From Pseudonocardia petroleophila (GTDB lineage: Bacteria; Actinomycetota; Actinomycetes; Mycobacteriales; Pseudonocardiaceae), in assembly GCF_014235185.1 (NCBI RefSeq), contig NZ_CP060131.1, positions 5,463,501 through 5,527,500 of the forward strand: 64,000 nt of DNA, in the 5' to 3' direction. Positions 39,103 through 47,174 of this stretch are shown one piece after another (position 1 is the first letter of the stretch; each line of letters begins with the position of its first letter). The notes beneath the pieces were generated by a model that searched no databases, had not been told where the DNA came from, and saw only the letters and a program-made list of their open reading frames with translations. A program made the translations under genes and the position numbers.

Positions 39103-39963
39103 TCAGCGACGGGCCGACACCACGGGCAGCCGGTCGGTGACGGCCGCGTCGTCGGCCACGACCGGCGGCACCGGAGCGGGGGCCTGCGCCTCGTCCCCGG
39201 GCGGGTCGCCGGCCACCAGGGACCGGTCGGCCACCCGCAGGGCGACCCCGCCGCGCGACCGCCGGACCTCCAGCAGCGACAGCGCACCGCGCAGCACGAG
39301 GATCATCCCGAGGTTCTCGGTGATCTCCTCGACGTGCGTGCCGATCTGCAGCGGCATCCCGTCGGTGCCGGGGCGGTCGAGGAACCCGTTGACGGTCTCC
39401 AGCCCCAGCGCCGCGACGAAGAACACCGCGATCCCGACCAGCAGGTCGCGCCGGGGGGCACCGCCCAGCCGGGTGGCCAGGCGCCAGAACGCCCACACCA
39501 CCCCGGCGCCGATGACGGCACCCGGCAGCACCCAGGCGTACTCGAACACGCCGAGGTCCCGGTCGGCCATCAGCTCGCCCAGCGCCTTGAGGCGCTCGTG
39601 CAGCGCCGCGAAGTCGTCGAACGCGAGCAGCGCCAACAACCCGGCCGTCACCAGGAACGGTGCGCGCAGCCGTCCCCCGACCAGCACACCGGCCAGCGCG
39701 AGGGCTCCGGCCGCGGCGAGGAACGTCATGACGCTGAAGAACGTCGGGAGGTTCATCTCCTCGGAGACGCCGAAGAACAACCGCACCGGGGAGCCGGGGG
39801 CGGCCATGACGTCGACACCCGGGGCGATGTTGGGCAGGCCGATGCTGAGCGCGCCGAGCACGAACGCCGTGATCACCAACGCGCGGGGCAGTCGGGGTGC
39901 CAGGGCGCGCCACCCGCCGTCCGGGCGGGGCTCGCCGTCCTGCCCGCGTCGGTGTCCCGCCAT
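39103..39963 (-). CDS. Uncharacterised six-helix membrane protein
   Basis: A 286-residue protein with about six membrane helices between residues 28 and 230. These include ALVITAFVLGALSIGLP, FFSVMTFLAAAGALALAGVLV, LVTAGLLALLAFDDFAALHERL, VLPGAVIGAGVVWAFWRLA and LLVGIAVFFVAALGLETVNGFLD. The polar C-terminal tail of about 60 residues is Pro/Asp-rich. Acidic residues inside predicted helices (AFDDFAALHERL, EEITENLGM) suggest a transport or metal role, which is speculative. GGGAGG lies before ATG 39963. It interrupts the treY-treZ pair. Confidence 0.75.
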   Translation of the reverse strand: MAGHRRGQDGEPRPDGGWRALAPRLPRALVITAFVLGALSIGLPNIAPGVDVMAAPGSPVRLFFGVSEEMNLPTFFSVMTFLAAAGALALAGVLVGGRLRAPFLVTAGLLALLAFDDFAALHERLKALGELMADRDLGVFEYAWVLPGAVIGAGVVWAFWRLATRLGGAPRRDLLVGIAVFFVAALGLETVNGFLDRPGTDGMPLQIGTHVEEITENLGMILVLRGALSLLEVRRSRGGVALRVADRSLVAGDPPGDEAQAPAPVPPVVADDAAVTDRLPVVSARR

Positions 39964-40095
39964 GCGTCCTCCCGGTGCGCTCTACCGGGCATCGTATGGG
40001 TGAACATCAGGAGGCCCGTGACCGACTCCCGGATGACGGGCGTCCGGTGGTGCTCACCCGTAGTTCTCCGGAGGTGTCGCTGCGTCACCGGTCAT

Positions 40096-40101
40096 TACCG
40101 T
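40096..40101 (+). promoter_or_regulatory. -10 element TACCGT for a small ORF before treZ
   Basis: TACCGT ends seven bases before GTG 40109, the same geometry as at the other leaderless genes in the window. Confidence 0.45.
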
Positions 40102-40108
40102 CCCCGGC

Positions 40109-40225
40109 GTGTCGATCACGGCCTTCCGCCGGCGGATCACGACGGGGCCGGTCTCCGGCGCGGCGCCGCTGCCCGGCGGCGTGCTGGTCCGCACCGCGGA
40201 CGGGCTGGTGGCGTACGCGGAGTGA
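40109..40225 (+). CDS. Predicted 38-residue protein upstream of treZ
   Basis: A short frame (begins MSITAFRRRITTGPVSGAA, ends VRTADGLVAYAE) between the membrane gene and treZ. Evidence is the -10 element TACCGT at the leaderless distance and a sensible acid-base pattern. It has no recognisable domain. It ends 52 bases before treZ and could be translated from the same mRNA or act as a leader. Unsure that it is expressed. Confidence 0.4.
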   Translation: MSITAFRRRITTGPVSGAAPLPGGVLVRTADGLVAYAE

Positions 40226-40277
40226 CGCTCGCGGCAGGCCGTGCGTCGCCGGAGGTCGCCTGGAAGGATTCAGCCCC

Positions 40278-42017
40278 GTGACCGACTTCGAGGTGTGGGC
40301 CCCGCACCGCAACCAGGTACGCGTGCTCGTCGACGGGGCGCCCCACCCGATGACCCGGGACGGGGCGGGCTGGTGGCGCGCCGCCGTCGACTCGGCCGGC
40401 CCCGGCACGGCGTACGCGTTCCTCCTCGACGACGACGAGACGCCGCTGCCCGACCCCCGCTCGCGCTGGCAGCCGACCGGGGTGCACGGGGCGTCCCGCG
40501 TCTACGACGAGGCCGGGCACCGCTGGCAGGACCGCATGTGGACCGGCCGCGCGCTGCCGGGCAGCGTCCTCTACGAGCTGCACATCGGCACGTTCACCCC
40601 CGACGGCACGTTCGACGCGGCGATCGGCAAGCTCGACCACCTCGTCGCCCTGGGCATCGACATGGTCGAGGTGCTGCCGGTCAACGCCGTCGACGGGCCG
40701 CGCAACTGGGGCTACGACGGCGTCGGCTGGTACGCGGTCACCGAGAACTACGGGGGCCCGGACGCGTTCAAGCGGTTCGTCGACGCCTGCCACGTCCGCG
40801 GGATGGGCGTCGTGCTCGACGTCGTCTACAACCACCTCGGCCCGTCGGGCGCCTACCTCGACCGGTTCGCGCCGTACTTCTCCGGCAGCAACATCTGGGG
40901 CCCGTCGGTCAACCTCGACAAGGCGCACTCCGAGCCCGTCCGCCGCTTCGTCGTCGAGAACGCGCTGATGTGGCTGCGCGACTTCCACGTCGACGGACTG
41001 CGCCTCGACGCGGTGCACGCCCTGCACGACGAGCGCGCCACGCACGTGCTCGAGCAGCTCGCGATCGAGGTCGAGGCCCTGTCGACGCACGTCGGACGCC
41101 CGCTCTCGCTGATCGCGGAGTCCGACCTCAACGACGCGAAGCTGGTGACGGCCCGCGAGGGCGGCGGCTACGGCCTGCACGCGCAGTGGTGCGACGACAT
41201 CCACCACTCGCTGCACTCCGCGCTCACCGGCGAGGGCCAGGGCTACTACGCCGACTTCGCGACCGCGGGCCTGACCGGCCTCGCGCACGTGTTCACCCGC
41301 GCGTTCCTGCACGAGGGCACGTGGTCGAGCTTCCGGCAGCGGCTGCACGGCGCGCCGGTCGACACCCGCCGCGTCCCCGGCCACCGGTTCCTGGCCTACC
41401 TGCAGAACCACGACCAGATCGGCAACCGCGCCACCGGCGACCGGCTCACCGAGACGCTGTCCCCCGGGCTGCTGGCCTGCGGGGCCGCGCTGCTGTTCGG
41501 CTCCCCGTTCACCCCGATGCTGTTCATGGGCGAGGAGTGGGGCGCGCGCACGCCGTGGCAGTTCTTCTCCCACTTCCCCGACCCCGCGCTGCGCGAGGCC
41601 GTCCGGAAGGGGCGCACCGCGGAGTTCGCCGAGCACGGCTGGGGCGAGGTCGAGGTGCCGGACCCCAACGCCGAGAGCACCTTCACCGACTCGAAGCTCG
41701 ACTGGGACGAGCAGCTCGCCGAGCCGCACGGCACCCTGCTCCAGGTGCACCGCCAGCTGATCGCGCTGCGCCGGGAGTGGGCCGAGCTGTCGGACCCGTG
41801 GCTCGACGAGGTGGAGGTCGACATCGACGAGTCCGCCCGCACCGTCGTCCTGCACCGCGGCAGGCTGCGGGTGGCCTGCAACCTCGGGCCCGACCCCGTG
41901 ACCCTCGCCCTGAACGCCCCGGTCCGCCGGATCCTGCTGGCCAGCGAGCCGGTGCAGGGTCAGGACGGCGCCCTGACCCTGCGCCCGGAGTCGTTCGCGA
42001 TCGTGCAGGTGGGCTAG
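40278..42017 (+). CDS. treZ: Maltooligosyl trehalose trehalohydrolase TreZ
   Basis: A 579-residue GH13 hydrolase that releases trehalose from the product of TreY. The N-terminal CBM48-like domain (FEVWAPHRNQVRVLVDGAPHPM) precedes LYELHIGTFTPDGTFDAAIGKLDHL. The catalytic region has DGLRLDAVHALHD (nucleophile Asp), LIAESDLNDAKLV (acid Glu), RFLAYLQNHDQIGNRATGDRL, and LLFGSPFTPMLFMGEEWGARTPWQFFSHF. GTG 40278 has GGAAGGA nine bases upstream. Its stop overlaps the end of the convergent osmC gene by four bases. Confidence 0.96.
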   Translation: MTDFEVWAPHRNQVRVLVDGAPHPMTRDGAGWWRAAVDSAGPGTAYAFLLDDDETPLPDPRSRWQPTGVHGASRVYDEAGHRWQDRMWTGRALPGSVLYELHIGTFTPDGTFDAAIGKLDHLVALGIDMVEVLPVNAVDGPRNWGYDGVGWYAVTENYGGPDAFKRFVDACHVRGMGVVLDVVYNHLGPSGAYLDRFAPYFSGSNIWGPSVNLDKAHSEPVRRFVVENALMWLRDFHVDGLRLDAVHALHDERATHVLEQLAIEVEALSTHVGRPLSLIAESDLNDAKLVTAREGGGYGLHAQWCDDIHHSLHSALTGEGQGYYADFATAGLTGLAHVFTRAFLHEGTWSSFRQRLHGAPVDTRRVPGHRFLAYLQNHDQIGNRATGDRLTETLSPGLLACGAALLFGSPFTPMLFMGEEWGARTPWQFFSHFPDPALREAVRKGRTAEFAEHGWGEVEVPDPNAESTFTDSKLDWDEQLAEPHGTLLQVHRQLIALRREWAELSDPWLDEVEVDIDESARTVVLHRGRLRVACNLGPDPVTLALNAPVRRILLASEPVQGQDGALTLRPESFAIVQVG

Positions 42018-42550
42018 CTCGTCACGAGCTGCGTGGTCACCGGCGTGGTGTTGCGGAACAGGTCGAGCACCGGGCAGTGCTCGTCGACGGCGGCGGCGAG
42101 CGTCCGGTACTGCTCGGGCGTCGCCGGGCCGGACAGCGTGACCGTCACGCGCACCTCGCCGAAACCGGGGCGCACGGCGTCGTCGAGCCCGAAGAAGCCG
42201 CGGACGTCGAGGTCGCCCTCGACGTCGACGGCGATGTCCTCGAGCGGGATGCCGAGCTTCACCGCCCAGAACCGGTAGGTGACGACCTGGCAGGACAGCA
42301 GCCCGGCCAGGGCGTTCTCCACCGGGTTGGGGGCGTCGCCTGCACCGCCGAGGGCGGGCGGCTCGTCGACGACGACGCTGTGGCGGCCGATGCGGATCTC
42401 GGCCCGGACGCCGTCACCGCCGGTGCCGGAGGCCCGGAACCGGACCGCGGCCCGGTCGGGGTCGTCGGCGAGCGTGGCTCCCGTGGCGTCGAGGATCGTG
42501 CTCAGGGTCCGGTCGCGCTCGGTGGCGGACGCCGGGGGCTGCACGGACAC
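42014..42550 (-). CDS. OsmC/Ohr-type peroxiredoxin-like protein
   Basis: A 178-residue OsmC-fold protein, a thiol peroxidase family acting on organic hydroperoxides. The two reactive Cys are in NPVENALAGLLSCQVVTYRFWAVKLG and ALAAAVDEHCPVLDLFRN, at the usual positions. Start GTG 42550 has AGGAG six bases upstream. On the minus strand it is preceded, 34 bases away, by a short Cys-containing leader peptide gene, which suggests control by cysteine supply. Confidence 0.92.
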   Translation of the reverse strand: MSVQPPASATERDRTLSTILDATGATLADDPDRAAVRFRASGTGGDGVRAEIRIGRHSVVVDEPPALGGAGDAPNPVENALAGLLSCQVVTYRFWAVKLGIPLEDIAVDVEGDLDVRGFFGLDDAVRPGFGEVRVTVTLSGPATPEQYRTLAAAVDEHCPVLDLFRNTTPVTTQLVTS

Positions 42551-42584
42551 GGGATCGCTCCTGGTGGTCGGGCGGGTGCGGGGG

Positions 42585-42668
42585 TCAGCGGGGACCCGGA
42601 CACGCGCAGCTGCTGACCAGCGGGAAGTCGATGTGGCGCCGGCGCACGAGGATCTGCGAGGCGGCCAC
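42585..42668 (-). CDS. Cys-containing leader peptide upstream of osmC
   Basis: A 27-residue frame beginning MAASQILVRRRHIDFPLVSS and ending CACPGPR. The LVRRRHIDF-LVSS-C pattern matches the short leader peptides that actinobacteria carry before sulfur-assimilation and thiol genes. GTG 42668 has AGGAAGG about six bases upstream (minus strand). In mycobacterial examples, slow translation of terminal Cys codons alters folding of the RNA and opens the next gene. Here the two Cys codons lie about 50 bases before the osmC start. Regulation is by analogy. Confidence 0.75.
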   Translation of the reverse strand: MAASQILVRRRHIDFPLVSSCACPGPR

Positions 42669-42686
42669 GGGGGCCTTCCTACCGGA

Positions 42687-42718
42687 CGGCCCCCGACCTG
42701 TCGAGAGGTCGGGGGCCG
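42687..42718 (-). terminator. Hairpin terminator after mdh
   Basis: A 13-bp perfect GC stem (CGGCCCCCGACCT / AGGTCGGGGGCCG) with a 6-base loop lies 25 bases after the mdh stop and just before the leader peptide of osmC. It separates mdh from osmC transcription. Confidence 0.8.
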
Positions 42719-42742
42719 GTCGGGGCGGCGGGGCGGCGCGCC

Positions 42743-43735
42743 CTACAGCAGGCCGAGTGCCTTCACGGCGTCGCGCTCCTCGACGAGCTCCTGCGCGCTG
42801 GCGTCGATGCGCTCGCGGGAGAAGTCGTTGACGTCGAGGCCCTGGACGATCTTCCAGGCCCCGTTCTCGGAGGTGACCGGGAAGCTGGAGATGATGCCCT
42901 CGGGCACGCCGTACGAGCCGTCGGACGGGATGGCCGCGGAGACCCAGTCGCCCTCGGGGGTGCCGTTGACCCAGTCGTGGACGTGGTCGATGGCCGCGTT
43001 GGCGGCCGACGCGGCGGACGACGATCCGCGGACCTCGATGATCTCGGCGCCGCGCTTGGCGACGCGCGGGATGAACTCGTCGCGCAGCCAGGCCTCGTCG
43101 ACCTGCTCGGCGGCGGACTTGCCGTTGACCTCGGCGTTGTAGAGGTCGGGGTACTGGGTGGCCGAGTGGTTGCCCCAGATCGTCAGCTTCTTGATGTCGG
43201 TCAGCGGCACCGAGAGCTTGTTGGACAGCTGCGCGAGAGCGCGGTTGTGGTCGAGCCGGGTCATCGCGGTGAAGCGCTCGGCCGGCACGTCGGGTGCGGC
43301 GGCGGAGGCGATGAGCGCGTTGGTGTTGGCCGGGTTGCCGACCACCAGGATGCGGATGTCGTCGGCGGCGCCGGCGTTGATCGCCCGCCCCTGCGGGGCG
43401 AAGATGCCGCCGTTGGCCTCCAGCAGGTCGCCGCGCTCCATGCCCTTGGTGCGGGGCCGGGCGCCGACGAGCAGGCCGACGTTGGCGCCGTCGAACGCCT
43501 TCGTGGCGTCGTCGGTGATGTCGACGCCCGCGAGCAGCGGGAACGCGCAGTCCTCGAGCTCGAGCGCGACGCCCTCGGCGGCCTTCACCCCCTGCGGGAT
43601 CTCGAGCAGGCTCAGGCGGACCGAAGTGTCCGGTCCGAGCAGCTGGCCGGACGCGATGCGGAAGAGCAGCGCGTAGCCGATCTGTCCGGCGGCTCCGGTG
43701 ACGACGACGTTGACGGGTGCGGTAGGCGCAGACAC
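42743..43735 (-). CDS. mdh: Malate dehydrogenase
   Basis: A 330-residue NAD-dependent cytosolic enzyme of the TCA cycle, of the group II (cytoplasmic-type) family. Visible are VVVTGAAGQIGYALLFRIASG (dinucleotide fold), LEIPQGVKAAEGVALELEDCAFPLL, VGARPRTKGMERGDLLEANGGIF with the substrate Arg, VVGNPANTNALIASAAAP, RLDHNRALAQLS and TIWGNHSATQYPDLYNAEV with the catalytic His. The GTG at 43735 follows TAGATT by seven bases. A strong terminator follows. Confidence 0.97.
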   Translation of the reverse strand: MSAPTAPVNVVVTGAAGQIGYALLFRIASGQLLGPDTSVRLSLLEIPQGVKAAEGVALELEDCAFPLLAGVDITDDATKAFDGANVGLLVGARPRTKGMERGDLLEANGGIFAPQGRAINAGAADDIRILVVGNPANTNALIASAAAPDVPAERFTAMTRLDHNRALAQLSNKLSVPLTDIKKLTIWGNHSATQYPDLYNAEVNGKSAAEQVDEAWLRDEFIPRVAKRGAEIIEVRGSSSAASAANAAIDHVHDWVNGTPEGDWVSAAIPSDGSYGVPEGIISSFPVTSENGAWKIVQGLDVNDFSRERIDASAQELVEERDAVKALGLL

Positions 43736-43742
43736 GGCAGGG

Positions 43743-43748
43743 AATCTA
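43743..43748 (-). promoter_or_regulatory. -10 element TAGATT for mdh
   Basis: On the minus strand TAGATT ends seven bases before the mdh GTG at 43735, giving a leaderless transcript. Confidence 0.55.
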
Positions 43749-43831
43749 GCCCTCGACGTCCGCGGGCGCCGCGACGGGCGGCACACCGGCGCCCCGGAGT
43801 GCGCAGCGACACACCTGGGAAGGTGGTCCCC

Positions 43832-44992
43832 ATGACGACCGCGGCCGACCCCGGCGCGACCCCCACGACGGAGCGGGCACCCGCCCCCGACCTGGCCCGC
43901 GGCGGGATGCTGCTGCTCATCGCGCTGGCCAACGTCCACACCTACCTGTACGCGCAGGGGGCGGGCGTCCGGTCCTACCCCGGTGACCTCGACGGGCCGG
44001 ACCGGGTCGTCGTGCTGGTCCAGATGCTGCTCGTCGACGGGCGGGCGTACCCCCTGTTCGCGCTGCTGTTCGGCTACGGCGTCACGCAGCTCGCGTGGCG
44101 CCGGGCCGCCCTCGGGCTGCCGGCGCAGGCCGTCATCGGGCTGGTGCGCCGCCGCGGGCTGGTCATGATCGGCATCGGGTTCGCGCACGGGGTGCTGCTG
44201 TTCTCCGGCGACATCGTCGGTGCGTACGGCCTGGTCGCGGTCGCGCTGGCCACCGCGCTGGTGACGGGCTCGGACCGCACGCTGCTCGTGACCACCGGAG
44301 CCGGGATCGTGGTGGGCGGGCTGCTGTCGCTGCTCAGCGGGCTGCCGATCCCCGAGGAGGTGGCCGACGCCCGGTCGGTCGCGGTGCCGGACGTGCTCGG
44401 GGCCCTGGCCTTCCGCGGGATCGAGTGGGTGCTGAACGGGCTGCTGGTCCAGGCGGTCGCCGTCGTCGGGATGGTCGCGCTCGGGGCCTGGGCGGGCCGG
44501 CGCCGGCTGCTCGACGACCCGGCCGCGCACCGCGTCCTCCTGACGCGCGTCGCGGTCGCCGGCGTCGCGCTCGCCGTGCTGCTGGGCCTGCCCTTCGCCC
44601 TCGCCGCGTCCGGGCTCGGGCCCGAGCAGGGCGTCGGGCTGCAGGTCGCGGGGGCCGGGCTGCACACCGTCGGCGGGTTCGCGGGCGGGGCCGGGCTCGC
44701 CGCGGCGTTCGGGCTGCTGACGCTGCGCGGGTCCGGGCCGGTGTCGGCGGCGCTGGTGGCGTGCGGTCGGCGGTCGCTGTCGTGCTACCTCGCGCAGTCG
44801 GTCGCGTTCGTCGCGCTGCTGCCCGCGTGGACGCTCGGCCTCGGCGCCCGGATCGGCGTCGCGGAGGCCGCGCTGGTCGCCGTCGGGGTCTGGCTGGTGG
44901 TGCTGCTCGTCGCGGTGGCGTCGGAGCGGGCCGGCCTCCGCGGGCCGGCCGAGACGCTGCTGCAGCGGCTCGTCTACGGCGCGCGGCGGTAG
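43832..44992 (+). CDS. DUF418 family membrane protein
   Basis: A 386-residue protein with about ten membrane helices. Family marks are LARGGMLLLIALANVHTYLY, VDGRAYPLFALLFGYGVTQLAWR near the N-terminus, RRRGLVMIGIGFAHGVLLFSGDIVGAYGLV, and the C-terminal DUF418 domain with SCYLAQSVAFVALL. DUF418 proteins may transport or acylate cell-surface compounds; none here is assigned. ATG 43832 has GGGAAGGTGG just upstream. It is divergent from mdh. Confidence 0.88.
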   Translation: MTTAADPGATPTTERAPAPDLARGGMLLLIALANVHTYLYAQGAGVRSYPGDLDGPDRVVVLVQMLLVDGRAYPLFALLFGYGVTQLAWRRAALGLPAQAVIGLVRRRGLVMIGIGFAHGVLLFSGDIVGAYGLVAVALATALVTGSDRTLLVTTGAGIVVGGLLSLLSGLPIPEEVADARSVAVPDVLGALAFRGIEWVLNGLLVQAVAVVGMVALGAWAGRRRLLDDPAAHRVLLTRVAVAGVALAVLLGLPFALAASGLGPEQGVGLQVAGAGLHTVGGFAGGAGLAAAFGLLTLRGSGPVSAALVACGRRSLSCYLAQSVAFVALLPAWTLGLGARIGVAEAALVAVGVWLVVLLVAVASERAGLRGPAETLLQRLVYGARR

Positions 44993-44995
44993 CGT
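44990..44995 (+). promoter_or_regulatory. -10 element TAGCGT overlapping the DUF418 stop codon
   Basis: The first three bases are the TAG stop of the DUF418 gene; the element ends seven bases before ATG 45003. Confidence 0.5.
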
Positions 44996-45002
44996 CCCGG
45001 CC

Positions 45003-45425
45003 ATGACACGTCCCGACGACGGGCGCCCGTCCTGGATGGGCGCGCCCGGCTACTCCCCGCCGCCGCCGAACCTCGCCCCGCACGCCCCCATGCCCGGCGC
45101 GCCGCCGTACCCGCCGCACGTCGAGGAGCCGCTGCCCCCGGTCGGGGGGCGCGGCCGCACCCGCTACCTCCGCGCGCTCGGCGCGGCGGCCGTGTGGGCC
45201 GCGGTGAACCTCGTGCTGGTGCTCGTCGTCGACGGGCCGGCGCCGTCGGCGGAGGCGCTGGGCCGCGTCGTCGGCGGCCTGCTCGTCGCGGCGCTGCTCG
45301 CCGCGCTCGGCACCTGGCTGGTGCTGCGCAGGCGGGCCAGCGCGTTCTGGGTCGTCGTGCTGGTCGCGCTCCCGTTCTTCGTCGTGGTACGCCTGCTCAC
45401 CGCGGTGGGCGGCGCCGCGAGCTGA
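45003..45425 (+). CDS. Proline-rich three-helix membrane protein
   Basis: A 140-residue protein. Residues 1-50 are Pro-rich (YSPPPPNLAPHAPMPGAPPYPPH), followed by three hydrophobic segments (about 58-75, 83-105 and 113-133). Pro-rich N-terminal tails of this type are common in actinobacterial membrane proteins of unknown role. It may be read from its own leaderless promoter. The 3' end overlaps the convergent CoA-binding gene by 29 bases. Confidence 0.75.
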   Translation: MTRPDDGRPSWMGAPGYSPPPPNLAPHAPMPGAPPYPPHVEEPLPPVGGRGRTRYLRALGAAAVWAAVNLVLVLVVDGPAPSAEALGRVVGGLLVAALLAALGTWLVLRRRASAFWVVVLVALPFFVVVRLLTAVGGAAS

Positions 45426-45882
45426 TCACGCCGGTGTCGAACCCGGCGATGTGCAGGCCGCCGTGGAAGCGCGCGTGCTCGACCTTGAGGCAGCGGTCCA
45501 TCACGACCTCCAGCCCGGCCGCCTCGGCCCGGGTGGCCACGGCCTCGTCGAACAAGCCGAACTGGAGCCAGAACGTGCGGACGCCGTCGGGCAGGGCGAG
45601 CACCTCGTCGAGGACGCCGGGCAGGTCCGCCGGCCGCCGGAAGACGTCGACGAGGTCGGGCACGACGGGGAGGTCGGCCAGCGCCTTGTGCACCGGCCGC
45701 CCGAGGATCTCCGTGGCGTTCGGGTTGACGAAGTGCACGTCGTAGTCGGTGCTGGCCAGCAGGTAGGTGGCCACGAAGTTGCTGGCCCGCGCCGGGTTCG
45801 GCGACGCCCCGACGACCGCGACGGACCGCGTCTCGCGCAGGACCTGCTGGCGACGGGTCGCGGTCGGGTTCTCCCAGCTCAT
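45397..45882 (-). CDS. CoA-binding domain protein
   Basis: A 161-residue Rossmann-fold protein of the YccU/CoA-binding family. RSVAVVGASPNPARASNFVATYLLAS is the nucleotide loop, followed by YDVHFVNPNATEILGRPVHKALADLP, VDVFRRPADLPGVLDEVL, FWLQFGLFDEAVATRAEAAGLEVVMDRCLKVEHARF. These proteins bind CoA; no reaction is known for the stand-alone form. ATG 45882 overlaps the metY stop (ATGA), so it is probably cotranscribed. Confidence 0.9.
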   Translation of the reverse strand: MSWENPTATRRQQVLRETRSVAVVGASPNPARASNFVATYLLASTDYDVHFVNPNATEILGRPVHKALADLPVVPDLVDVFRRPADLPGVLDEVLALPDGVRTFWLQFGLFDEAVATRAEAAGLEVVMDRCLKVEHARFHGGLHIAGFDTGVISSRRRPPR

Positions 45883-47174
45883 GAGGCCACCTTCGCGGCC
45901 GCGGCGAGCGCCTGGTCGAGGTCCCACAGGATGTCGTCGACGTCCTCCAAGCCCACGCTGATCCGCACCAGGTCCGGTGGCACACCCGCGTCGCGCAGCT
46001 GGTCGTCGGTGAGCTGCTGGTGGGTGGTGGAGCCGGGGTGGATGACGAGCGTGCGGGCGTCGCCGATGTTGGCGAGGTGGCTGCACAGCTGCACCGACTC
46101 GATGAACCGCTGCCCCGCCTCGCGGCCGCCGGCCACGCCGAAGGAGAACACCGCGCCCGGGCCCAGCGGCAGGTAGCGCGCGGCGCGGTCGTGGTGCGGG
46201 TGGTCGGGCAGCCCGGCCCACTTCACGTAGGAGACGCGGGGGTCGGCGTGCAGCCACTCGGCGACGGCCCGCGCGTTCGCGACGTGCGCCTCCATCCGCT
46301 GCGGCAGCGTCTCCACGCCCTGGAGCAGCAGGAACGCGCTGTGCGCGGCGAGGGTGGCCCCGACGTCGCGGAGCTGCTCGGCGCGGAGCTTGGTGAGGAA
46401 GCCGAACTCCTGGAAGTTGCCCCACCAGTTGAGCCCGCCGTAGGACGGGATCGGCTCGGTCATCATCGGGAAGTTGCCGTTGCCCCAGTCGAAGCGGCCG
46501 GACTCGATCACGACCCCGCCCAGGGTCGTGCCGTGTCCGCCGAGGAACTTGGTGGCGCTGTGGATCACGATGTCGGCGCCGTGCTCGATGGGGCGGCACA
46601 GGTACGGGGTGGCCATCGTGGCGTCGACGACGAGCGGCAGCCCCGCGGCGTGCGCGACGTCGGCGAGCCCGGCGAGGTCGGCCACCTCGCCCCCGGGGTT
46701 GGAGACGACCTCGGCGAACACGAGCTTGGTCTCCGGGCGGATCGCGGCGGCGAAGTCGGCCGGGTCGCCCCCGGGCACGAACGTGGTGTCGACGCCGAAG
46801 CGGCGCAGCGTCACGTCGAGCTGGGTGATCGTGCCGCCGTAGAGGCCGGCCGCGGCGACGATGTGGTCGCCCGCGCCGGCGAGCGCGGCGAAGGTGAGGA
46901 ACTCCGCGGCCTGGCCCGACGCGGTCGCGACGGCCCCGATCCCGCCCTCGAGGCTGGCGAGCCGCTCCTCCAGCACCGCGACGGTCGGGTTGGCGATCCG
47001 GCTGTAGATCAGCCCGTACTTCTGCAGCGCGAACAGGCTCGCCGCGTCGGCGGTGTTCTCGAACACGAAGCTCGTGGACTGGTAGATCGGCACCGCCCTC
47101 GCCCCGGTCGTGCCGTCGGGCACGTGGCCGGCGTGCACGGCGCGCGTGCGGAAACCCCAACTCCGATCACTCAT
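45879..47174 (-). CDS. metY: O-acetylhomoserine sulfhydrylase / aminocarboxypropyltransferase
   Basis: A 431-residue PLP enzyme making homocysteine from O-acetylhomoserine and sulfide. The N-terminus has TRAVHAGHVPDGTTGARAVPIYQSTSFVF, then YSRIANPTVAVLEERLASLEGG, TASGQAAEFL, VVDATMATPYLCRPIEHGADIVIHSATKFLGGHGT with the PLP Lys, and HPGSTTHQQLTDDQLRDAGVPPDLVRISVGLED at the C-terminus. I start at ATG 47174; the frame extends to 47225. It overlaps the end of the PPE-like gene by 8 bases. Confidence 0.93.
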   Translation of the reverse strand: MSDRSWGFRTRAVHAGHVPDGTTGARAVPIYQSTSFVFENTADAASLFALQKYGLIYSRIANPTVAVLEERLASLEGGIGAVATASGQAAEFLTFAALAGAGDHIVAAAGLYGGTITQLDVTLRRFGVDTTFVPGGDPADFAAAIRPETKLVFAEVVSNPGGEVADLAGLADVAHAAGLPLVVDATMATPYLCRPIEHGADIVIHSATKFLGGHGTTLGGVVIESGRFDWGNGNFPMMTEPIPSYGGLNWWGNFQEFGFLTKLRAEQLRDVGATLAAHSAFLLLQGVETLPQRMEAHVANARAVAEWLHADPRVSYVKWAGLPDHPHHDRAARYLPLGPGAVFSFGVAGGREAGQRFIESVQLCSHLANIGDARTLVIHPGSTTHQQLTDDQLRDAGVPPDLVRISVGLEDVDDILWDLDQALAAAAKVAS

